Positions 1-4,241 of a stretch of DNA of 5,021 nt are shown in pieces. Under the pieces are notes generated by a model, which was given only the letters and a program-made list of their open reading frames with translations, was not told the origin of the DNA and ran no database searches. The stretch is from DASXPG01 sp035559335 (GTDB lineage Bacteria; Gemmatimonadota; Gemmatimonadetes; Gemmatimonadales; JACORV01). A program made the position numbers and the translations under genes. How positions within the stretch are numbered: position 1 is the stretch's first letter; every line of letters begins with the position of its first letter. The stretch is taken from positions 1-5,021 of the forward strand of contig DATMBH010000292.1 of assembly GCA_035559335.1 (NCBI GenBank), written 5' to 3'.

Positions 1-106
1 TGATCGCGATGACGCCGAGGCCGGCGCGCCGGGCCGCCACCACGACGGCCTCCGGGGGCAGCAGCCCGTCGGAGCACGAGGTATGGAGGTGCAGATCGGC
101 GCGCAT
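1..106 (-). CDS. PHP-domain phosphoesterase, N-terminal fragment
   Basis: Only the first 35 residues are in the window; the gene continues past position 1. The protein opens MRADLHLHTSCSDG, the first metal-binding motif of the PHP (polymerase and histidinol phosphatase) superfamily, with His6 and His8 as the expected metal ligands and Asp13-Gly14 following. Residues 19-35 form the usual helix leading to the second strand (GLGVIAI), where family members next carry a TDH motif, here just outside the window. Proteins starting this way are commonly TrpH/YciV-like nucleotide phosphatases or uncharacterised metal-dependent phosphoesterases; this fragment cannot separate them. The ATG at 104-106 is chosen because the motif begins three residues later. 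No Shine-Dalgarno is evident upstream. It is transcribed divergently from the CDF gene, whose start lies 40 bp away. Confidence 0.85.
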   Translation of the reverse strand, partial: MRADLHLHTSCSDGLLPPEAVVVAARRAGLGVIAI

Positions 107-112
107 TCGGTC

Positions 113-140
113 TTGACTGGGTCCGACACCAATCTAGCTT
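113..140 (+). promoter_or_regulatory. Candidate promoter for the CDF gene, possibly leaderless
   Basis: TTGACT at 113-118 matches five of six bases of the sigma70 -35 consensus. After 16 bp, TAGCTT at 135-140 fits the relaxed -10 form TANNNT. Exactly six bases separate this box from the ATG at 147, so transcription would be expected to begin at or next to the start codon. No Shine-Dalgarno sequence is visible before the ATG, which is consistent with a leaderless mRNA. The -10 box matches the full consensus at only three positions, so this remains a prediction. Confidence 0.5.
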
Positions 141-146
141 GAGTCC

Positions 147-1025
147 ATGTCCGGAGCGCGACCCGACGGACGAGATCGCGCAGCCGCAATCCGGCGCGTA
201 CTGCTTGGCCTCCTCACCGCGAACCTCGCGGTCGTGGGGGCCAAGGTCGTCATCGGGATCAAGGCCAATTCCCTCTCGGTGCTGGGCGACGCCGTCCACT
301 CATCCGTGGATGCGCTGAACAACGTGATCTTCCTGGCCCTGATGCGCGTCGCCTCACGAGCGCCGGACCACGACCATCCGTACGGCCACGGCAAGTTCGA
401 GATCCTGGGTGCGGTCGCGATCGTGATCTTCCTTTCCGTCTCGTGCTTCGAGCTACTCACCGGCGCGGTGCGGCGCCTGCTCGCCGGCGGCCGGCCGCCG
501 GCGCTTGAATCGCTCGACCTTGCCCTGCTGCTTGGCACCCTGGTTGCCAACGTCTGGGTGGCGTGGTACGAGACGCGCCGCGGCCGCCAGCTGGACAGCG
601 ACCTGCTGCTGGCCGACGCGGCCCACACCCGCGCTGACGTGATCATCACCCTCGGCGTCATCGCCAGCGGCGTGCTGAGCCAGCGTGGCATCCCGTACGT
701 GGACCCGATCGCAGCCCTCCTGGTCACGATCGTCATCGCGCGTATCGGCTGGCAGATCGTGCGCCGCGCCGTGCCAATTCTCGTGGACGAAGTGGCCCGC
801 GAACCGGACCAGATCCGACGCGCGGCCGAAGCGGTGGAGGGAGTGCATAGCGCCTATCGCATCAAGTCCAGATCCAGCTCCGGCCTGGTGTTCGCGGAGC
901 TCACCATCGGCGTGCGTGGCTCGCTGGCCGTCGAGCGCGCGCACGAAATCGCCGACGCCGTCGAAGCGACGCTGCGGCGCGACCTCAAGCTCGACGAGGT
1001 CGTCGTGCACATCGAACCGTGCTGA
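147..1025 (+). CDS. Cation diffusion facilitator (CDF) metal exporter, zinc-type
   Basis: A 292-residue membrane antiporter expected to export a divalent metal, most likely Zn2+, in exchange for protons. Hydrophobic segments lie near residues 18-38, 43-66, 86-108, 124-140 and 153-174, with a further one near 181-200, giving the six-helix CDF pattern. Helix 2 has H51-x3-D55 within GDAVHSSVD, and helix 5 has H160-x3-D164 within DAAHTRAD; these four residues form the intramembrane metal site. An HxxxD pair in both helices is the pattern associated with zinc-selective CDFs, whereas YiiP/FieF has DxxxD in helix 2. The HPYGHGKFE loop (77-85) after helix 2 is a family signature. Residues about 205-292 are the cytoplasmic dimerisation domain and end in HIEP. 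Length is close to E. coli FieF (300). The stop overlaps the start of the next gene by 7 nt, suggesting co-translation. Confidence 0.95.
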   Translation: MSGARPDGRDRAAAIRRVLLGLLTANLAVVGAKVVIGIKANSLSVLGDAVHSSVDALNNVIFLALMRVASRAPDHDHPYGHGKFEILGAVAIVIFLSVSCFELLTGAVRRLLAGGRPPALESLDLALLLGTLVANVWVAWYETRRGRQLDSDLLLADAAHTRADVIITLGVIASGVLSQRGIPYVDPIAALLVTIVIARIGWQIVRRAVPILVDEVAREPDQIRRAAEAVEGVHSAYRIKSRSSSGLVFAELTIGVRGSLAVERAHEIADAVEATLRRDLKLDEVVVHIEPC

Positions 1026-1849
1026 ACGTGCGTGACCGGCGAGAGAAGCGTCCGCCGCGCAGCCTCCGCGCGGAGTACCAGGAGTTCATCGAACAGCGCA
1101 TCGAGGAGTACAAGGACAACCTGCCCCGCGAGGCCATACTCGGCATCGGCGACGAGGCCATCCAGGAACTGGGGCGCACCGATCAGCTGGCGCTTACCGA
1201 AGTGGTGCTTAGCGAACAGGTGGATGCCATTATCAAGAAGCGGCTGCGCCTGCCGAGCTTCCGGCGCTGGCGAGAGAAGCACCTGGCCCTGCGGGCCGCC
1301 CAGTCCCAGCCGGCGCACTGGGGCCTGAGCGCGCACGACCCGGTCGTCACGCTGGCCGAACTGCTGGAGGACCAGGACCCGGTGCTTCAGATTGGCGCCG
1401 CCGACGGCGCCTGCGCCCTGTTCCTCGCGGCCCGCGGCGCCCAGCTTGTGGTGCTCGACCCCGACATCGCCGCCATCCTGGGCCTGGAAAACCGCGCGCT
1501 GAGCGAGCAGCTTGCCAGCCGTATTGAGTGCCGCGTGGACGGACTCGATGGCGTGAACCCGGAGCCCGCCGAGTTCGTCGCCACGCTGATCGAGACCAGC
1601 GCTCTTTCCGGCGTCGAGAGCGCGTCCCTCGCGGCCCTGATCGCGCGGCTCAAGGCAGCCACTGGCGAGGGCGGACACCACGCCGTCATGCCAGGCGGCC
1701 CGCATCGTGGCGGGGGTGAGCCGCTGCTGTCGAGCGAAGCCCTCCGGCCGCTTTACAGTGACTGGAAAGTGCAGCTGCCTCCTGGCCAGACCCGGAATTC
1801 GCGGTCGCGGAACGCCGGGTTCCTGGCAACCCGACCTGCGTCGAAGTGA
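1019..1849 (+). CDS. Class I SAM-dependent methyltransferase-like protein
   Basis: A 276-residue protein whose central part looks like a Rossmann-fold methyltransferase. Residues 122-140 (VLQIGAADGACALFLAARG) fit strand 1 plus the glycine-rich SAM loop, and LVVLDPD (143-149) fits strand 2 with the acidic residue (Asp147) that would hold the SAM ribose. CRVDGLDGV (171-179) and FVATLIETSAL (186-196) would be the next strands, and the end (ALRPLYSDWKV, 241-251) resembles the tail of TehB-like methyltransferases. The first 100 residues are charged and helical (EYQEFIEQRIEEYKDN) and are not recognised. The loop is GAADGA rather than the usual GxGxG, so catalysis is uncertain. The GTG at 1019 overlaps the CDF stop by 7 nt; another in-frame GTG at 1028 lies just after that stop and is an equally possible start. 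Neither has a clear Shine-Dalgarno, suggesting translational coupling. Substrate unknown. Confidence 0.75.
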   Translation: MLNVRDRREKRPPRSLRAEYQEFIEQRIEEYKDNLPREAILGIGDEAIQELGRTDQLALTEVVLSEQVDAIIKKRLRLPSFRRWREKHLALRAAQSQPAHWGLSAHDPVVTLAELLEDQDPVLQIGAADGACALFLAARGAQLVVLDPDIAAILGLENRALSEQLASRIECRVDGLDGVNPEPAEFVATLIETSALSGVESASLAALIARLKAATGEGGHHAVMPGGPHRGGGEPLLSSEALRPLYSDWKVQLPPGQTRNSRSRNAGFLATRPASK

Positions 1850-1890
1850 CACACCAGTTCACGTGTCATTGCGACACAGTAGGTAGTGTG
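1847..1890. repeat. Cluster of GTGTCA/TGACAC inverted motifs
   Basis: TGACAC at 1847-1852 (including the stop of the upstream gene) is an exact inverted partner of GTGTCA at 1863-1868. GTGTC at 1863-1867 can instead pair with GACAC at 1873-1877. CACA at 1875-1878 and TGTG at 1887-1890 extend the series. The arms are only 5-6 bp and no U-run follows, so this is a poor terminator. Overlapping, mutually exclusive pairings or an operator for a dimeric regulator are both possible readings, neither proven. Confidence 0.35.
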
Positions 1891-1945
1891 AGAGCGGTCA
1901 CTCCGAAGTAGTTAACTCATTGTATGCCGATCGTTTACGCCTCAT

Positions 1946-1976
1946 AACCCAGTGGGCACGATGGGTGCACTGGGTT
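1946..1976 (+). other. Stem-loop upstream of the 46-codon ORF
   Basis: AACCCAGTG (1946-1954) and CACTGGGTT (1968-1976) form a perfect 9-bp stem, and an inner CAC/GTG pairing (1958-1960 with 1965-1967) can extend it past a short bulge. The sequence after it is GGGGCACC, not a U-run, so a rho-independent terminator for the methyltransferase-like gene is unlikely. It sits 57 nt before the next start codon and could belong to the leader of that ORF or be an operator palindrome. Confidence 0.5.
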
Positions 1977-1984
1977 GGGGCACC

Positions 1985-1999
1985 GGGCAGCGTATGCCC
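1985..1999 (+). other. Second small stem-loop before the 46-codon ORF
   Basis: GGGCA (1985-1989) pairs with TGCCC (1995-1999) around the five-base loop GCGTA. It lies 12 nt before the purine-rich ribosome binding site at 2011-2021. With the larger hairpin just upstream it would make a structured leader, but a stem of this size can occur by chance in GC-rich DNA. Confidence 0.3.
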
Positions 2000-2032
2000 A
2001 CGCTCCATTAAAGAGGAAAGGCGAACGACGGT

Positions 2033-2173
2033 ATGCCGACAGCGACTCTACAGCAGGAGCCAATCGGGCTGGTGATCCAGGACGGCGGCGAGGCCCACGA
2101 CCGGCCCCGCATCCTGATGTGGTATTGGGCGAGCGAGGACGAGACGCCCGCGCGCGAGCGCGAAGACACCTAG
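2033..2173 (+). CDS. Small acidic protein, 46 residues, unknown function
   Basis: An ATG ORF of 46 codons beginning MPTATLQQEPIGLVIQDGG. It is preceded by the purine-rich ribosome binding site AAGAGGAAAGG (2011-2021), 11 nt from the ATG, one of the few clear Shine-Dalgarno sequences in this window. The strong terminator at 2195-2226 starts 21 nt after the stop, so start, stop, ribosome site and terminator form a coherent unit. Ten acidic residues against four arginines make it acidic. Two parts look structured: a hydrophobic EPIGLVI segment (9-15) followed by DGG, and an aromatic strand RILMWYWA (26-33), with a charged tail after it. There is no signal peptide, membrane segment or cysteine. 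I do not recognise the family. Synthesis is inferred from the flanking signals; the main alternative is a chance ORF. Confidence 0.6.
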   Translation: MPTATLQQEPIGLVIQDGGEAHDRPRILMWYWASEDETPAREREDT

Positions 2174-2194
2174 CATCCGTCATCGCTGCATGGA

Positions 2195-2236
2195 GGAGAG
2201 CGCCGGGGCACGACCCGGCGCTTTCCATTTTATTTT
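2195..2236 (+). terminator. Rho-independent terminator of the 46-codon unit
   Basis: GGAGAGCGCCGGG (2195-2207) and CCCGGCGCTTTCC (2214-2226) form a 13-bp stem with one G-U pair and a six-base loop GCACGA. The AT-rich run ATTTTATTTTA follows at once. This is the strongest terminator-like element in the window and works in the plus direction. On the minus strand no U-run follows the hairpin. Confidence 0.85.
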
Positions 2237-2247
2237 ATAGAGATGGA

Positions 2248-2280
2248 GGCACGAGGCTGCGGGACCTGTCCCTCTGTGCC
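2248..2280 (-). terminator. Weak hairpin downstream of the FHA-protease gene
   Basis: GGCAC (2248-2252) and GTGCC (2276-2280) form an outer stem, with an inner GGGA/TCCC pairing at 2261-2272. On the minus strand it begins about 16 nt after the stop of the FHA-protease gene and is followed by TCCATCTCTAT, which is only loosely U-rich. It may end or stabilise that transcript, or it may be incidental. Confidence 0.3.
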
Positions 2281-2296
2281 GCTATACCTCTGCCTC

Positions 2297-4045
2297 TCAC
2301 AGACCCAGTTCCAGCCGCGCCTCCTGCGGCAGCCACCTGCGCACCCGTGACATCGGCACGCTGAAGCCGAGGCCGGAGCCCTGGGACAGGGCCCCGAAGT
2401 GCACGGCGATCACCTCGCCCCGAGCGTTGAACACCGGGCTGCCAGAGACGCCCTCGAACGTGAGGCCGCTGAACCGGATCCACTCCTCGCCGGTCTGGGA
2501 GATCACGCCGGTGAAGATCGAGCTGCGCACGAAGCCGCGCTGGTCCACGCCCAGGCGAGTACCTAACGGAAATCCCAGAACCGCGGCTGGCATCCCCTGC
2601 TGCACGTTCCTGCCGCTCCAGTTGATCGCGCGGACCGGCTGGCCGCGGAACCCGCGGATCTTGAGCACCGCGACGTCCTCGCGGTCCACCGCACTGACCG
2701 TCACTACGACGGCCCGCTGGGCCACGTTGGTGTCGGCCATGATGATCTCGACGCTCACCGGCTGCTCGAAGCGGCCCGGGGGCTGTACCACGTGGCGGTT
2801 GGTGACGAAGAAGCCGGACTGGGTGATGGCGAACCCGCTCCCCATCGAGGTATCGCCGCCCGCGAACCGCACTATCACCATTCCGATCGAGCGCCCATTC
2901 TCCTGGGCGACGCGCTCGAAGCCGGCCGCGTCCGAGGTGGGCCGCGCGGCTGCCTGGGCCTCCCGCAGCAGGCGCTCTAGGGAATCCACCACCCGCCTGC
3001 CCACGGCGGCGCGGCGCGCCTGATTGAGTTCGCGGCGCAGGCGCACTATTTCCTCCCCGGCCTGCCGCTGCGCTTCCTGTGAACTGCGCAGCTGTTCCTG
3101 GAGCGCCCGCTCGGCGTTCGCCAGTCGCTGCTCGGCCTCGCTGGTTCGCTGCAGAGTCACGCGATACAGCTGGAACATCAGCCCCAGCGCCACGACCGTG
3201 ATCGCCAGCGTCGCCACCCGGAACGCGGTCGAGGACTCGCGCGCCATCTGGCGCAGCATGACCGCGGCGAACGTGCGAAGCCGTGTCAGGCCTCTGGAGC
3301 CGAGCGCCGACTCCTCAGCGCTCTGGACCATTCCCACGAAGGTCTTGGGCGGCTGGAGTTCGGGGTGGTAGGGAGCGCCGTCCATTTCGCCCAGGGATTG
3401 CGCCCCGGCCACCCGAACCTCGAACAGCGGTCCGGTCCAGCCGAACATGATCCGGTCACCGGCTTTCAGCATGGCCCTGCCGGTGATCGGCTGGCCGTTG
3501 ACATAGGTACCGTTGCGGCTGCCCAGGTCAGTAATGGTGGCGTTGCCGGCCTCGTCGAATTCCACCATCGCGTGGTGCTTCGAGACCACGGTGTCCACCA
3601 CGGTGCGCAGCGGTATGGTACAGCCCACGGCGCGCCCGATCACGATTTCGCGTCCGCGGCCGCGGAGGTCCTCGCCGCCATTCACGCGGCGCAACCGCAG
3701 TTCCGGGGCGTCGGGATCGACGGCCGCTTCGCGACGCGTGGCTGGTACCTCGCCGGGCAGCCGGACCCGCAGCACCGGGCCGCGCTGACCCAGCGAGAAG
3801 CGCGCTCCCGAAGCGACCCTCACCGGTGCTTCGAGGCGGCGGCCGTCCAGCCAGGTGCCGTTGGTGCTGCCCAGGTCCTCGAGCCACCACTGCCCCGTTT
3901 CATCCCGCCATACTCGCGCATGGACGCCCGAAACGACCGTTTCGGAGTCGGGGAACAGCACGTCCACCCCCGGCTCCCGGCCGATGCGAGCCGAGGTGCC
4001 GGCGACCTGGTATTCCCGGCCGCTGGTTTCGTCTATGAGGAACAC
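2297..4045 (-). CDS. Membrane protein with two FHA domains and an HtrA/trypsin-like serine protease domain
   Basis: A 582-residue protein joining phosphothreonine recognition to proteolysis. FHA domain 1 spans about 1-97 (IGRE 21-24, SGVHA 39-43, DLGSTNGT 57-64) and FHA domain 2 about 115-212 (IGRA 136-139, SKHHA 155-159, DLGSRNGT 173-180); both keep the Arg, Ser, His and Asn-Gly positions that bind phosphothreonine. One membrane helix lies at about 277-295 and a Glu/Arg/Gln-rich coiled coil at about 298-365. The protease domain (about 380-575) has an intact triad: His418 in TNRHVV, Asp457 in EDVAVL, and Ser534 in GVSGSP. Expected topology is FHA domains in the cytoplasm and protease outside the membrane, which would let kinase signalling inside control proteolysis outside. 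No C-terminal PDZ domain is present, unlike classical HtrA. The GTG at 4045 is the only usable start, as an in-frame TAG lies 4 codons upstream. No kinase gene lies nearby. Substrate unknown. Confidence 0.93.
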   Translation of the reverse strand: MFLIDETSGREYQVAGTSARIGREPGVDVLFPDSETVVSGVHARVWRDETGQWWLEDLGSTNGTWLDGRRLEAPVRVASGARFSLGQRGPVLRVRLPGEVPATRREAAVDPDAPELRLRRVNGGEDLRGRGREIVIGRAVGCTIPLRTVVDTVVSKHHAMVEFDEAGNATITDLGSRNGTYVNGQPITGRAMLKAGDRIMFGWTGPLFEVRVAGAQSLGEMDGAPYHPELQPPKTFVGMVQSAEESALGSRGLTRLRTFAAVMLRQMARESSTAFRVATLAITVVALGLMFQLYRVTLQRTSEAEQRLANAERALQEQLRSSQEAQRQAGEEIVRLRRELNQARRAAVGRRVVDSLERLLREAQAAARPTSDAAGFERVAQENGRSIGMVIVRFAGGDTSMGSGFAITQSGFFVTNRHVVQPPGRFEQPVSVEIIMADTNVAQRAVVVTVSAVDREDVAVLKIRGFRGQPVRAINWSGRNVQQGMPAAVLGFPLGTRLGVDQRGFVRSSIFTGVISQTGEEWIRFSGLTFEGVSGSPVFNARGEVIAVHFGALSQGSGLGFSVPMSRVRRWLPQEARLELGL

Positions 4046-4051
4046 GCGATG

Positions 4052-4057
4052 AATCTA
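4052..4057 (-). promoter_or_regulatory. Candidate -10 box of the FHA-protease gene
   Basis: Read on the minus strand, TAGATT (4057 to 4052) is followed by exactly six bases, CATCGC, and then the GTG start at 4045. No Shine-Dalgarno is present. This is the same geometry as the TAGCTT box before the CDF gene, so a leaderless transcript is plausible. No convincing -35 hexamer is found at the expected distance, which lowers confidence. The hairpin at 4081-4105 separates this gene from the upstream unit, so a promoter of its own is expected here. Confidence 0.4.
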
Positions 4058-4080
4058 CGCTTCAGGTTCGGAAACTGCGC

Positions 4081-4105
4081 GGGGCCGGCAGACATCGCCG
4101 GCCCC
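4081..4105 (-). terminator. GC-rich hairpin ending the TldE/mini-ORF unit
   Basis: On the minus strand GGGGCCGGC (4105-4097) and GCCGGCCCC (4089-4081) form a perfect 9-bp stem around a seven-base loop. It starts 13 nt after the stop of the Lys/Ala ORF. The following bases, GCGCAGTTTCC, hold only a three-base T run, so termination may be partial or may need a factor. The location between two same-strand genes suits a terminator. Confidence 0.6.
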
Positions 4106-4118
4106 TGTGCAGCTAAGC

Positions 4119-4175
4119 TTACTTCTTCTTCTTCGCGGCCTTCTTCTTCGCGGCCTTCTTCTTCTTGGCAGCCAC
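4119..4175 (-). CDS. 18-codon ORF encoding a Lys/Ala-only basic peptide
   Basis: The ORF reads MAAKKKKAAKKKAAKKKK, starting at a GTG at 4175-4173 and ending TAA, with a second in-frame stop (TAG, 4115-4113) two codons on. A perfect AGGAGG lies at 4186-4181, five bases before the GTG. An in-frame TAG at 4187-4185 closes the frame upstream, so no longer product is possible without readthrough. Eleven of 18 residues are Lys. The composition resembles the basic tails of histone H1-like and other nucleic-acid-binding bacterial proteins, so binding DNA, RNA or an anionic surface would be expected; this is inference from charge only. It follows the TldE-type gene and an 18-codon ORF in the same frame, and precedes a hairpin terminator. 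The alternatives are the tail of a 40-codon protein broken by an amber mutation, or an untranslated repeat. Confidence 0.5.
   Translation of the reverse strand: MAAKKKKAAKKKAAKKKK
4125..4163 (-). repeat. 15-bp tandem repeat encoding KKKAA units
   Basis: On the minus strand the unit AAGAAGAAGGCCGCG occurs twice in full (4163-4149 and 4148-4134), with a third partial copy of AAG codons from 4133. Only AAG is used for Lys, and GCC then GCG for Ala, with no silent variation. This suggests recent expansion by slippage or local duplication rather than old, drifted coding sequence. Confidence 0.8.
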
Positions 4176-4180
4176 TTGGG

Positions 4181-4186
4181 CCTCCT
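4181..4186 (-). promoter_or_regulatory. Perfect Shine-Dalgarno for the Lys/Ala ORF
   Basis: AGGAGG, five bases before a GTG, is the best match to the anti-Shine-Dalgarno sequence that I noticed in the window. Its first two bases belong to the TAG stop of the preceding 18-codon ORF, so ribosomes ending there would stand over this site. That favours coupled re-initiation at the GTG. Confidence 0.65.
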
Positions 4187-4241
4187 AGAAGGGGTTGAAC
4201 ATTCCGCCGGACCCCAGTGTCGCGGCGGCGAAACCACTCAT
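4185..4241 (-). CDS. 18-codon ORF overlapping the TldE-type stop (ATGA)
   Basis: Reads MSGFAAATLGSGGMFNPF and then TAG. Its ATG (4241-4239) overlaps the TGA of the TldE-type gene in the four-base ATGA arrangement typical of translational coupling. No independent Shine-Dalgarno is seen. The peptide is small, Gly/Ala-rich and uncharged. It lies in the same frame as the downstream Lys/Ala ORF, with only TAG-GAG-GCC-CAA between the last Phe codon and the GTG. If the TAG were sense, the whole would be one 40-residue protein with a neutral head and a basic tail. It may therefore be an independent leader peptide, the first half of a gene carrying a nonsense mutation, or a chance ORF. I do not recognise a family. 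Confidence 0.4.
   Translation of the reverse strand: MSGFAAATLGSGGMFNPF

Noticed and set aside
854..1852. Minus-strand open frame of 332 codons across the CDF end and the methyltransferase-like gene
   Set aside because: It lies antisense to two genes with recognisable motifs, has biased low-complexity composition and matches no family; such frames are common in GC-rich DNA.
1946..1976. Hairpin as the rho-independent terminator of the methyltransferase-like gene
   Set aside because: A good stem, but followed by G-rich sequence without a U-run and about 100 bp after the stop; kept only as an unspecified stem-loop.
1975..2364. Plus-strand open frame of 129 codons over the intergenic region
   Set aside because: It is out of frame with the 46-codon ORF and its ribosome site, runs through the terminator and into the opposite end of the FHA-protease gene, and is Pro/Ala/Arg-rich as expected for a chance frame.
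4119..4175. Lys/Ala stretch as part of a full histone H1-like protein
   Set aside because: The in-frame stop at 4187-4185 and only 18 further codons upstream leave no room for a globular domain, so I call only the short ORF.
3365..4198. Plus-strand open frame of 277 codons opposite the FHA region
   Set aside because: Complete overlap with a well-supported gene on the other strand, and no recognisable domain.
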